64,000 nt of DNA. It comes from RBC074 sp964470555 (GTDB taxonomy: Bacteria > Acidobacteriota > Blastocatellia > RBC074). The notes beneath the pieces are model-generated. The model was not told where the DNA came from, did not search any database, and saw only the letters and a program-made list of their open reading frames with translations. A program made the position numbers and the translations under genes. The stretch covers positions 53,027 through 117,026 of the forward strand of contig CAYYDG010000022.1 in the NCBI GenBank assembly GCA_964470555.1. The letters run 5' to 3'. The stretch's first letter is position 1. The number at the start of each line of letters is the position of its first letter. This document shows, one piece after another, positions 55,604 through 63,940 of the stretch.

Positions 55604-55651
55604 CCAATGGAACAGGCTGGCAGCTTGTTTTACTTTTTGAAGGAGACAGCC

Positions 55652-57088
55652 ATGAACGATGATCTGAAAAAACTGTACGAACTAATTGGCGTCGCTGCGC
55701 CGGATGACGGCGATGTTTCGTTTTCCACGCTGGAAGCCAGTGATGCCAACGAACCGCCGCCGCTTGACGCCGAAGGCCTGGATCAGTTGGAACAAGCCTT
55801 GAACAAAAATCCGCGAGTCACGTTGGCTCGTGTGCGCGAAGGCTGGCGTCCAGATGTCACCGAAAAACAATTGCGCGAAGCGATTGCTCACGCGCGGCGC
55901 GCGCTGGCTGAACCGGGTGTGGTCGTCGCTGAATTGGAAGCGTTGTCGTTCGGGATAAGGCCGCTGCCTGCCGGATTCACATTTGAGGGAATGGATCTGG
56001 ACGAAATTCCGATTGATCTGGGCGATCACAAATTTGAAAACGACGATCTTGTCAGCGCGCTCGGTTGGGTGTTCGGCGCAGGGCCGTTTGTCTTGACGCG
56101 ACCGAACAAAAAGAATTTCCGCTTTCACAATCAAGCGCCGTTCAACTCCGATTTCATTTATACGCTGGAAGACCCGCAACCGGGGCAGCCGCTGGAAATT
56201 GCATTGTTCAGCGATTTTGGTGTCGGGCGGTATTACTCCAAATACATTGCCAAACAATTTCGCACGCGGCGGTTTCCTTATGCGATTCATTGCGGCGACA
56301 TTTATTACTCAGGCCGTAAAAAAGAAATCAAGGAATACTTTGAAGACCTGATTGATCCGATTTTGGCTGACACGTCGGTTTTTGCGCTGAATTCGAACCA
56401 CGAAATGTATTCCGGCGGCGTTCCGTATTTTGAATCCATCACACGGCGAAAACAGCTTCAGCCCGCCAAGCAAAAACAGGAAGGCAGCTATTTCTGTTTG
56501 CGGTCGCAGAGATTTCAGATCGTCGGAATTGACACCGCGTTCTTTGGACATGGCCGATACAGAGACGAATTGTTGAAAGAATGGCTGGCCGCTCGATTGC
56601 GCGAAGGCAGGGAATTGGGATTGGTCAACATATTGCTCAGCGCCGATCATCCTTACGAATTGGGCGACCGCAAGTTGACCAAACTGCTGGACAAGGATAT
56701 TCGTTCGTTGGCGCTTGGCGAAAAGCTGGTGGATTTATGGTTCTGGGGCAACACCCATTACTGCGCGTTGTACAGCGCCAGTGACACATTGCCTTTTGTC
56801 GGCACGTGTATCGGCCACGGCGGGTATCCGTATGACAAACTCAAAGCCAATGTTGAGCAAAAGCCTCAACCTGCGCCGCTGGTGTTTCTGGAAAAAGAAC
56901 TGCGCTTTCCCGCCAGCAGTGGCATCAATTCCGACCGCGGCAACAACGGATATTGCGTGATGTCGCTGAACGCGGACGGTTCCATTGGATTGAAATACAT
57001 TGATTGGATGAGCAATCCGCGATTTGCTGCCAGCCTGACACGCGCAGCGGCAGGGCAACCGCTGACTGTCACTCAACTCGACCTTTGA
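55652..57088 (+). CDS. Metallophosphoesterase with unassigned N-terminal region
   Basis: A 478-residue cytoplasmic protein; the start at 55652 follows AGGAGACAGCC. Residues 1-180 are acidic and helical without a known domain. Residues about 185-460 follow the calcineurin-like phosphoesterase fold with variant motifs: FSDFGVG (D-x-H to D-x-G), HCGDIYYSG (GD), NSNHEMYSGG (GNHE to SNHE), SADHPY and WGNTHY (GHxH to NTHY). Two metal-ligand positions are altered, so activity or metal use may differ. Last gene of the cluster, 48 bases after the peroxidase stop, ended by a terminator. Confidence 0.83.
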   Translation: MNDDLKKLYELIGVAAPDDGDVSFSTLEASDANEPPPLDAEGLDQLEQALNKNPRVTLARVREGWRPDVTEKQLREAIAHARRALAEPGVVVAELEALSFGIRPLPAGFTFEGMDLDEIPIDLGDHKFENDDLVSALGWVFGAGPFVLTRPNKKNFRFHNQAPFNSDFIYTLEDPQPGQPLEIALFSDFGVGRYYSKYIAKQFRTRRFPYAIHCGDIYYSGRKKEIKEYFEDLIDPILADTSVFALNSNHEMYSGGVPYFESITRRKQLQPAKQKQEGSYFCLRSQRFQIVGIDTAFFGHGRYRDELLKEWLAARLREGRELGLVNILLSADHPYELGDRKLTKLLDKDIRSLALGEKLVDLWFWGNTHYCALYSASDTLPFVGTCIGHGGYPYDKLKANVEQKPQPAPLVFLEKELRFPASSGINSDRGNNGYCVMSLNADGSIGLKYIDWMSNPRFAASLTRAAAGQPLTVTQLDL

Positions 57089-57099
57089 ACAAAGCGTTT

Positions 57100-57147
57100 C
57101 CGTGTCCCGCCTTCAACGCCGAAGACGGGACACGACTCTTTCCTTTT
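57100..57147 (+). terminator. Terminator of the four-gene cluster
   Basis: CGTGTCCCG / CGGGACACG with an inner CTTC / GAAG pairing, followed by ACTCTTTCCTTTTT. It starts 12 bases after the metallophosphoesterase stop and faces a convergent gene. Confidence 0.75.
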
Positions 57148-57150
57148 TAC

Positions 57151-57579
57151 TCACTCCGGCACATTCACCAGCGGCACGTCCCAGTGCGCAACCAAAATCT
57201 CGAATCGTCGCTGCTCTTCTTTCTTGAACGTCGCCTGATCTGGATAAAGCTGTTTGATGATTTCCGGCTCCGGGCTGGGATCGTGAAAGGCGGCGGCGCT
57301 TTTGAACGTGAGCGTGACGCGAAAATCCCAGCGACTGTCTTCAGTGGAATGGTAGCGCGGCTTTTCGATTTTTATGCTGAGGATGCGGCCTTGCTCGACC
57401 TGCTTTTTCAGCACTGGCAGATGATTTTTCTTGAACAGTGTCAGGAATTCATCCGTGAACCCCCATTTGGTTTTGTAGTAATACTCGACGACATACGGCT
57501 GTTGCGCTTGCGCGAAAGTCGTCCGGCCAAAAGTCAGCAACAAACAAACGAACAACACGGCTTTCAAGACATTTTTCAT
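57151..57579 (-). CDS. Small exported protein, possibly dimeric alpha-beta barrel
   Basis: A 142-residue protein starting MKNVLKAVLFVCLLLTFGRTTFAQ (signal peptide; AGGAGATCACCG upstream). The frame extends to 57672 without a proper start. The mature part (VVEYYYKTKWGFTDEFLTLFKKNHLPVL ... HWDVPL) has the strand-helix-strand rhythm of dimeric alpha-beta barrels such as EthD/NIPSNAP-like proteins, but the match is by eye. Probably periplasmic or secreted. It diverges from the cyanophycinase-like gene. Confidence 0.65.
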   Translation of the reverse strand: MKNVLKAVLFVCLLLTFGRTTFAQAQQPYVVEYYYKTKWGFTDEFLTLFKKNHLPVLKKQVEQGRILSIKIEKPRYHSTEDSRWDFRVTLTFKSAAAFHDPSPEPEIIKQLYPDQATFKKEEQRRFEILVAHWDVPLVNVPE

Positions 57580-57689
57580 CGGTGATCTCCTGTTGGATTG
57601 AAACTGGAAACGTTGCGTGAACGCGCAAAGGAAGGTAAAAGAAGCGCCATCGAAAAGCCAGACATCAAACACATAAAGAGGAAATCAAC

Positions 57690-58511
57690 ATGAAACGATG
57701 GTTTGCATCATTTGTAATTGGCGCAATATGCCTGCTGACAATCGCTGCTTTGGCGCAGGGCAATTACGCTCCGCAAGTCGGCCCGGTCAAAGGTTCGCTG
57801 GTCGTTGTTGGCGGAGGAAAGATTCCGCCATCCATTTCTGAGCGCTTCATCGAACTGGCCGGTGGGCGCAACGCCAAAATCATCTACATTCCGAGTGCAG
57901 CCGAAGATCAACAACTCAACAATCAGACTGGCGATGAATCGCCTCGGTTGTTCGGCTTGAAAAACGTCACCGTGTTGCATACCCGCGACCGAAATGTTGC
58001 CAACACTGAAGCCTTCGCCGCACCGATCCGCGAAGCTTCCGGCGTCTGGTTTGGCGGAGGCCGACAATGGCGCTTGGTGGATTCATACGCCGACACACTG
58101 ACGCTAAAAGAAATCTGGAAGTTGCTGGAACGCGGCGGAGTCATCGGCGGTTCTTCAGCGGGCGCCAGCATTCAGGCTTCGTATTTGGTGCGCGGCGCGC
58201 GCGAAGGCAACACGATCATGATGGCCAAAGGTTACGAAGACGGTTTCGGCTTTCTGCGCGGCGTTGCCGTGGATCAACACATCAACACGCGCCGCCGCGA
58301 AAAAGACCTGGCCGAAGTCATCACTGCGCATCCCGAACTGCTCGGCATAGGCATTGATGAATCCACTGCGATAGTTGTTCAAGGCGATCAATTTGAAGTC
58401 ATCGGCGCAGGCCAAGTCGCCATCACCGATGGCAAACCGCACGAAAACCGCAGATATTATTTCCTGACACCGGGCGAACGCTTTGATTTGAAGAAGCGCG
58501 GAAAATTTTAA
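57690..58511 (+). CDS. Exported cyanophycinase-like peptidase (S51)
   Basis: A 273-residue protein with a signal peptide (KRWFASFVIGAICLLTIAALAQ) and a peptidase S51 fold: GSLVVVGGGKIP, IIYIPSAAED, GVWFGGGRQWRLV, the catalytic Ser in IGGSSAGASIQA, the VDQHINTRRREKDL motif and GIGIDESTAIVVQGD. Family members split the beta-Asp-Arg storage polymer cyanophycin or related dipeptides. An extracellular version suggests scavenging of polymer from other organisms. GAGGAAATCAAC precedes the start. It diverges from the small exported protein. Confidence 0.9.
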   Translation: MKRWFASFVIGAICLLTIAALAQGNYAPQVGPVKGSLVVVGGGKIPPSISERFIELAGGRNAKIIYIPSAAEDQQLNNQTGDESPRLFGLKNVTVLHTRDRNVANTEAFAAPIREASGVWFGGGRQWRLVDSYADTLTLKEIWKLLERGGVIGGSSAGASIQASYLVRGAREGNTIMMAKGYEDGFGFLRGVAVDQHINTRRREKDLAEVITAHPELLGIGIDESTAIVVQGDQFEVIGAGQVAITDGKPHENRRYYFLTPGERFDLKKRGKF

Positions 58512-58541
58512 CGATATGCATGGTCTTTATCGCTTTTCCGA

Positions 58542-59237
58542 TCAAATGTTTCCGCGCAGCGAACGCCACACGGTTACAAGACGACCGAAGCTCTGAATAT
58601 GGCCTGTTGTCTCGTAGCGATTTACCAATGCTCGCAAATAATTCTCATCTTGCACCGCTCTCGGCAATTTCTTCGAGTAATTCAGGTTTCTTTCCCTCAA
58701 CATTTCCTTGAGATATTCCAGATGAAACTCCGCTTTCACTCTGAAACCTGGATAACAAGCCATTGATTCCGGACACCCGACGCTCACGTCATAAAACGTT
58801 TTCCAAACCCTGAGATTTTCACTTTGAGGGTTTCGCTTCATCATTTCCCGGTTGCCAAGAAACCAGGTTTCAATGCAACAATTGTGAACAATCGCATGGC
58901 TTTGTGTCGGACTGACTTGATTCGACAACAGGTGTTCGACCTGCGTCACCCTGATTGGCCAATCAACTTCTTCGGCGTCCAGGCAAACAAACAAATGATC
59001 GAAAGGCTCTTTGCCTTGCTCGGCTGCCATCTTGTTGTGCCAATTGATCTCGCTAATGGCTTTTTCAATGTTGTCCAAGCGATCCGTGTTTCCTTCGATT
59101 GAAAACAGGCGGTAGTTGTTCGTTCGCACGTCGCCAATCACGTCGGCCTTTTTCAGATCAGAGAAAACATGGCTGATCCAGGACTGGTACACCTTCTTTT
59201 CAGTCTGCCTTCCTTCAACCAGAAAATAGAGGTTCAC
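58542..59237 (-). CDS. TOPRIM-type nuclease-like protein (DUF4276/DUF4435-like), partner of the ATPase
   Basis: A 231-residue protein with TOPRIM features: E8 in YFLVEGRQTE, D87 and E89 in FVCLDAEE and the later E123 in CIETWFLGNRE. This is the layout of DUF4276/DUF4435 proteins. Its start overlaps the end of the ATPase gene by 4 bases (ATGA), showing tight coupling. Pairs of an OLD-type ATPase and a stand-alone TOPRIM protein are phage-defence systems (for example PARIS AriA/AriB). Function here is inferred from that architecture. The convergent cyanophycinase gene ends 30 bases away. Confidence 0.75.
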   Translation of the reverse strand: MNLYFLVEGRQTEKKVYQSWISHVFSDLKKADVIGDVRTNNYRLFSIEGNTDRLDNIEKAISEINWHNKMAAEQGKEPFDHLFVCLDAEEVDWPIRVTQVEHLLSNQVSPTQSHAIVHNCCIETWFLGNREMMKRNPQSENLRVWKTFYDVSVGCPESMACYPGFRVKAEFHLEYLKEMLRERNLNYSKKLPRAVQDENYLRALVNRYETTGHIQSFGRLVTVWRSLRGNI

Positions 59238-60439
59238 TGAATTGCCTCCTGGTATTCATCAAGATTAGTCAACAACACGAATTGGCTGAGCAGCGATTCC
59301 TTATCAAAAGATGGTAATGCGGCTACCTCTTTGACCGTAACTTCAGAGCCTTTTCTAGTGACCAGCTTCCAGTATCGCCATGGGATATTGTTGATAACGT
59401 ACGGATGATGGCTGGTCAAAATGAACTGCTTGTCGGTATGTCTCAAGAAGATGTCTGTGACTGCCGGGAGGCAATTTACTCCTAAGCCATTCTCGAACTC
59501 ATCTACCAGCACGACAGAGTCGGCAGGCATCATCTCAAGTTCGAAGAGGTGAATAAGGGTTTTCAGCATACCGGCTGAAATGAGGTGACCAAGAATCCAG
59601 TCACTTACTCCCTTCTCTTTGATTCCCAGCACCAACTGACCACTGAGCCTGGTGTTATCAGCTATCGGATGAGGCAGCATTTCTTCAATTTTACCTACCT
59701 TGAAATCTGTCACCGTCTCAAAAATTTCACTGTATCGTTCTTTTAGTCGTCGCATTACCTGAGGAAAATTCTCTTGCAAAATGTAGCCTTTCAAAAGCAA
59801 AGGAAAACCTCTTAGTCTGGGTAATTGTTCGAGATCGGTAAAGACCGCCCTTATCTCTTCAGCACGTGGCAAGGGAATTGTTTCCGGTTCTACAAATAAA
59901 TACTGAGCCCCCTGTTCATAATTTCCGGCCTCTGAAAAGATGATCCGGTTTAGAAAATGAAACATTGGAGCAACAAGGGGTTCATTGCTAAGCAGTGAAA
60001 CGACACTATCAGTGTTCCTTAGCTTGGGAGTTTCTCTTCCTTCCAATTTAATAACTCCATATTCATTTCGAGAAACTATCTCTTTTCCATTTTTGAACAA
60101 CTGCTCTTTTTCAAATATCGGTAAATCTGAAAGCTGTAAATCACCTCGTCCTCCATTTTGTCCTGTCTGAAAAAAAGCTGCCGCAGAGCTTACCGAAACC
60201 TTCGCTAACCATTCGAAAACCCCTTCATCGGTTTTGACTTTTATTGCCCACTCCGCACCATTGGCAGGTAAGCTTCCTGGCTGCTGAGTTCCGGCAGTTC
60301 GAATCATTTGCAACGATCTTAGAATATTCGATTTGCCTGACCCAGACAGACCAACCAACAGGTTGAAATCTTGAAGCGTAACTTCGTTCAGCTTCCAACC
60401 ATAAACTGTGTCTTTAAGACTGAAACTTAAAATAGGCAT
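59234..60439 (-). CDS. AAA (OLD/RecF-like) ATPase of a two-gene defence-like module
   Basis: A 401-residue ATPase of the ABC/SMC class. It opens with ILSFSLKDTVYGWKLNEVTLQDFNLLVG, Walker A is GLSGSGKSN (residues 30-38), the Walker B/D-loop region is VVLVDEFENGLGVN (about 310-323), and the switch His is in FILTSHHPYVINN. The middle holds a helical arm (LKERYSEIFETVTDF). This is the AAA_15/AAA_21 type found in OLD, Gabija, Septu and PARIS systems. AGGAGGCGAA precedes the ATG. It begins 12 bases after mpl on the same strand and overlaps the TOPRIM gene by 4 bases. Confidence 0.83.
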   Translation of the reverse strand: MPILSFSLKDTVYGWKLNEVTLQDFNLLVGLSGSGKSNILRSLQMIRTAGTQQPGSLPANGAEWAIKVKTDEGVFEWLAKVSVSSAAAFFQTGQNGGRGDLQLSDLPIFEKEQLFKNGKEIVSRNEYGVIKLEGRETPKLRNTDSVVSLLSNEPLVAPMFHFLNRIIFSEAGNYEQGAQYLFVEPETIPLPRAEEIRAVFTDLEQLPRLRGFPLLLKGYILQENFPQVMRRLKERYSEIFETVTDFKVGKIEEMLPHPIADNTRLSGQLVLGIKEKGVSDWILGHLISAGMLKTLIHLFELEMMPADSVVLVDEFENGLGVNCLPAVTDIFLRHTDKQFILTSHHPYVINNIPWRYWKLVTRKGSEVTVKEVAALPSFDKESLLSQFVLLTNLDEYQEAIQ

Positions 60440-60451
60440 TTCGCCTCCTAT

Positions 60452-61879
60452 TTATCTCTTCGGTTTGAGCGCAGCCAGCAGCTTTTCGTGAATGCCGCCG
60501 AAACCACCGTTGGACATCACGACGACTACATCGTCCGGTCTGAGTTGCGGCGTCAAATGCTCGACGATGGTGTCAGCGCCTTCGATGGAAAAAGCCTCTT
60601 TGCCCGCCGCACGCAAATCTTCGATCAATTCATCAACCGACAATTGTTCTTCGGCGGCGACGCGGAACGATTCGAAGAGCGGCGCGATCACGACATAATC
60701 CGCTGGAACAAACGATTGCGGATAGACTTTCTGGAAAACTTTTTTGCGTGTCGTCCACGAACGCGGCTCGAAGATGGCGATGATGCGGCGGTCTGGATAT
60801 TTTTGCTGCACGCCCAACAGAGTTTCGCGGATCGCCGTCGGGTGATGGGCGAAATCGTCAATCACGGTCACGCCGTTGACCACGCCCCGCACTTGCATGC
60901 GGCGTTTGACGCTTTTGAATGTCGCCAGGGCTTCGGCGACTGCCGCGCGTTCGATGCCCAGTGTTTCCGCCGCCGCAATCACCGCCAGACAGTTGCGGAT
61001 GTTGAACATTCCGGCCAACGGGCTTTGCACCTCCATCCACTCTTTGCCTTCGCGTAATGCGCGAAACTTTGTCACGTCAGGCAGGAATTCGATTTCGCGC
61101 GCAGTCCATTTGGCGTCGGGATGTTCAACGCCAAACGATTCCACAGGACACCAAACTCCTTGAGGCGCGATTGGTTCTTTGACGATTTCGCGGACGACCG
61201 AGGAATCCCAACCGGCAATCAAACGGCCTCCGGCAGGAATCAAATTGACCAACAAACGGAACACTTTCTTGATCGCGTCCAGCGAAGGATAAATATCCGC
61301 GTGGTCGTATTCGATGTTGTTCAGAATCACCAGTTCAGGCAGGTAATGCAGAAACTTCGGTCCTTTGTCCCAATACGCCGTGTCGTATTCGTCGCCTTCG
61401 ATGACGAAGTGATTCGAGCCTGTGACTTTGAAACTGGCACCGAAGTTTTCGGCGACTCCACCGACTAAAAAACTTGGATCAAGTCCGCCGACTTCCATCA
61501 CCCAGGCCATCAGTGAAGTTGTCGTCGTTTTGCCGTGCGTGCCGGTGACGACCGTCGAATGTTTGCCGCGAATGAATTCTTCGCGAATGACTTCGGGCAT
61601 CGAAGCGCAGCGCAGTTTGTGATCCAGCGCGTATTCGATTTCGGGATTGCCGCGCGAAGTTGCGTTGCCTACGACAATCACGTCAGGAGTGGGTTGCAGG
61701 TTGGCAGCGTCGAAACCTTCGTAGGTTTCAATGCCCAGCCGTTTCAATTCGTCACCCATCGGCGGGTAAAACGCCTTATCCGAACCGGTGACGCGATGGC
61801 CTTGCGATTTGAGCATTCCGGCCAGCGAACCCATCGCCGTGCCGCAAACGCCGATCAAATGAAAATGTTTGTGCCCCAT
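60452..61879 (-). CDS. mpl: UDP-MurNAc:L-Ala-gamma-D-Glu-meso-DAP ligase
   Basis: A 475-residue Mur ligase that reattaches recycled murein tripeptide to UDP-N-acetylmuramate. Mpl features: HFHLIGVCGTAMGSLAGMLK, TGSDKAFYPPMGDEL, the P-loop VTGTHGKTTTTS (about 110-121), GNHFVIEGDEYDTAYWDKGPKF-like (here SNHFVIEGDEYDTAYWD), ILNNIEYDHADIYP, KRRMQVRG and DDFAHHPTAIRETL. The EYDTAYWDK segment separates Mpl from MurC. Recycling with a DAP-type wall implies a Gram-negative envelope. The downstream ATPase-TOPRIM pair probably shares its transcript. Confidence 0.94.
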   Translation of the reverse strand: MGHKHFHLIGVCGTAMGSLAGMLKSQGHRVTGSDKAFYPPMGDELKRLGIETYEGFDAANLQPTPDVIVVGNATSRGNPEIEYALDHKLRCASMPEVIREEFIRGKHSTVVTGTHGKTTTTSLMAWVMEVGGLDPSFLVGGVAENFGASFKVTGSNHFVIEGDEYDTAYWDKGPKFLHYLPELVILNNIEYDHADIYPSLDAIKKVFRLLVNLIPAGGRLIAGWDSSVVREIVKEPIAPQGVWCPVESFGVEHPDAKWTAREIEFLPDVTKFRALREGKEWMEVQSPLAGMFNIRNCLAVIAAAETLGIERAAVAEALATFKSVKRRMQVRGVVNGVTVIDDFAHHPTAIRETLLGVQQKYPDRRIIAIFEPRSWTTRKKVFQKVYPQSFVPADYVVIAPLFESFRVAAEEQLSVDELIEDLRAAGKEAFSIEGADTIVEHLTPQLRPDDVVVVMSNGGFGGIHEKLLAALKPKR

Positions 61880-62084
61880 TGGTTGTCACTTTGCAGGTTG
61901 TAAGATTTGTGGGAGCAAGATTATAACGACGGTCAGGCCATTTCGGTAGGCCATTGAGTTTGACCTCTCAATTCGATAGATTGCGCCGCATCACGTAATC
62001 AACTGAAGGCCGCAATGAAGTTGGTGAAAGGTGTTGGCGAATGGTTTTGGACGCTGAGTCGAATGTAGTTTCGGAGCAATGGTT

Positions 62085-62582
62085 ATGAAATCACATCGTA
62101 GAGAGTTTCTTGCCGCAGGGATGTTGTCTGTGGGGGCGTTGACCGTGAAGGCGCAGGACAAATCCGCGGACGATGCCAGCGACGTTTCCTTGCGAGGGAA
62201 AATCGTTTGCCTGACCGAAGAACTCGACAAGCGGTTTAACGTTTTGCCCGATTGCGACAATCAGCATCACGTTTATTCGCTGAAAACTGCTGACGGCAAA
62301 ATTCATCCATTACTGCCGACGGAATCAGCCGCCGCCGTTTGGATGGACGAACGCTTTCGCCAACGCGAACTGCAAATCACCGCGCGCAGCTTTCCCGGTA
62401 CCAATCACATCGAAATCATCAAGATTCAATCCTGGCTGAACGCCAAACTGCACGACCTTTATTATTACTGCGACATTTGCGCCATCACCGCTTTCAAACC
62501 CGGCCCTTGCGAATGCTGCCAGGAACCAATCGAATTCCGCGAAACTCCGGCAGGCGCGTCGAAAATTATTCCTCAAAACTAA
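62085..62582 (+). CDS. Tat-like exported cysteine-rich protein of unknown function
   Basis: A 165-residue protein. The ATG at 62085 is preferred over 62079 because GGAG lies 8 bases before it. The leader HRREFLAAGMLSVGALTVKAQ resembles a twin-arginine signal (SHRREFL). The mature part ends in two cysteine pairs (CDIC near 130 and CECC near 147), a likely metal-binding or disulfide site. No family recognised. Tat export would suit a protein folded with a cofactor. Its last 17 bases overlap the convergent DUF2889 gene. Confidence 0.65.
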   Translation: MKSHRREFLAAGMLSVGALTVKAQDKSADDASDVSLRGKIVCLTEELDKRFNVLPDCDNQHHVYSLKTADGKIHPLLPTESAAAVWMDERFRQRELQITARSFPGTNHIEIIKIQSWLNAKLHDLYYYCDICAITAFKPGPCECCQEPIEFRETPAGASKIIPQN

Positions 62583-63471
62583 ACAACCGCAAACAATCAA
62601 TCGAAAGATCGAAGAGGTGTGTGCAGCCTGAAGCGCCACCGATTTGGTCGGCGAATTGGCGAACAAATTCTTTCGTCACCCGCATTCCATTCAACTGTGT
62701 CGTTCGCAGATGCGGGGCTTCGCAAATGCCATGATAGGGAAGTCGCAAGCCTCGACTTTGGGCATTGGAAATCACGCCGTCGAAGGAAAGATCAAAGCCA
62801 ATTTTGATGTCGTGAATGCGATCCTGCATGAAACTCTCGCATTCATAACCCGCGTTGGTCAGTTGAATCGAAAGAGTTTTGGTGCGCCAGAACACTCGCT
62901 TGTCGCCGGGTTGAGGGCGCGTCAAGACGGAATCGAATCCACAAACGACATCTTTTTCAGCGAATAACGCTTCGGTTTCATCTCGATATGCGTAACAGGA
63001 ATTGGCCAGATTCATGTATGCGCGATCTTTTTGCCAGGCGATGTAAGCGGCTTCGGTCGAGCCGCTTTCGGCAACAGGGAATTGCGATTCGAATTCCGGC
63101 GTGTACTGGTAAACCTGCTGACCGACGCGAGCCATTTCAATCGCCATCAACCAATGTTCATTTGCGCCGGGCAAATCGCCGAGCGCCGCCACTACGCCTT
63201 TGGAAAATCCGCGCCCGATTTTGCTCCCGGCGATGCCGGCGTAACGGCGACACAATTCCGGGTTGAAGTCCTCATGAGCGCCTGCGATTTGGGTCGCCGT
63301 CGCTTCCATGACTTCATACGCAGGTGTGCGAACTCGCCACGTGTGTTCGAACGCGAAGCGATGATCGCTCATTACCCCGCGCACGAAGATTTCGTTTTCC
63401 GCCGTCACGTCAATTTCGGCTTCAAACGTCCGCAGGTAATTCGACGAAGAGAGTGGAATGGGAAATTGCAT
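62566..63471 (-). CDS. DUF2889 domain protein
   Basis: A 301-residue protein starting MQFPIPLSSSNYLRTFEAEIDV. The DUF2889 signatures are the early FLRTFEAEIDVTAENEIFVRGVMSDHRFAFEHTWRVRTP-type region (positions about 12-50) and the C-terminal block with conserved Cys and His (RRYAGIAGSKIGRGFSKGVV, LANSCYAYR). The family's role is unproven; it often occurs near acyl-CoA or hydratase genes, and here it begins 4 bases after a MaoC hydratase stop. It is probably the second gene of a MaoC-DUF2889 operon. Confidence 0.8.
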   Translation of the reverse strand: MQFPIPLSSSNYLRTFEAEIDVTAENEIFVRGVMSDHRFAFEHTWRVRTPAYEVMEATATQIAGAHEDFNPELCRRYAGIAGSKIGRGFSKGVVAALGDLPGANEHWLMAIEMARVGQQVYQYTPEFESQFPVAESGSTEAAYIAWQKDRAYMNLANSCYAYRDETEALFAEKDVVCGFDSVLTRPQPGDKRVFWRTKTLSIQLTNAGYECESFMQDRIHDIKIGFDLSFDGVISNAQSRGLRLPYHGICEAPHLRTTQLNGMRVTKEFVRQFADQIGGASGCTHLFDLSIDCLRLFSFEE

Positions 63472-63475
63472 AATC

Positions 63476-63940
63476 TTAAACGTACGTCCGGGTGAGCCAT
63501 TCCGCCACGCAAGCCGGTTTGTCGCTGCCCTCGCGTTCAATTGTCACGCCCCAGGTCATTTGATGACCGCCGGGAAAATCTTCCAGGTTTTGCAACGCGA
63601 TCCGCGCGCGAATTTTCGATCCGGCGGGAACCACCGAAACAAAGCGCACTTTGTTCAAACCGTAATTGATTCCCATCTTGGCGGGTATCTTGACTTGCAC
63701 GGTTTTACTCATCAGTTCGACCATTAAAGACAACGTCAAAAATCCGTGCGCAATGGTGTTACCAAACGGGGTTTCTTTTTTCGCGCGTTCGACATCTACA
63801 TGAATCCATTGATGATCGCCGGTGGCATCGGCAAATTGGTTGATGCGTTCCTGTGAGACTTCCATCCAGTCGCCGACTCCAATTTCCTGACCGACCAGCG
63901 AACGAAGTTCTTCCAGACTGTTGATTTCTCTTGCTGGCAT
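63476..63940 (-). CDS. MaoC family (R)-specific hydratase
   Basis: A 154-residue single hot-dog domain of the MaoC-like dehydratase family. The catalytic region RINQFADATGDHQWIHVDVERAKKE (about 32-56) carries the active-site Asp and His, followed by NTIAHGFLTLSLM. It hydrates 2-enoyl-CoA to (R)-3-hydroxyacyl-CoA, the step leading to polyhydroxyalkanoate precursors or acyl-chain degradation. GGAGC precedes the ATG at 63940. The stop lies 4 bases before the DUF2889 start, so the two are co-transcribed. The window ends 60 bases upstream. Confidence 0.9.
   Translation of the reverse strand: MPAREINSLEELRSLVGQEIGVGDWMEVSQERINQFADATGDHQWIHVDVERAKKETPFGNTIAHGFLTLSLMVELMSKTVQVKIPAKMGINYGLNKVRFVSVVPAGSKIRARIALQNLEDFPGGHQMTWGVTIEREGSDKPACVAEWLTRTYV

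Noticed and set aside
57580..57672. N-terminal extension of the small exported protein
   Set aside because: It would bury the signal peptide; the ATG at 57579 has a good Shine-Dalgarno sequence.
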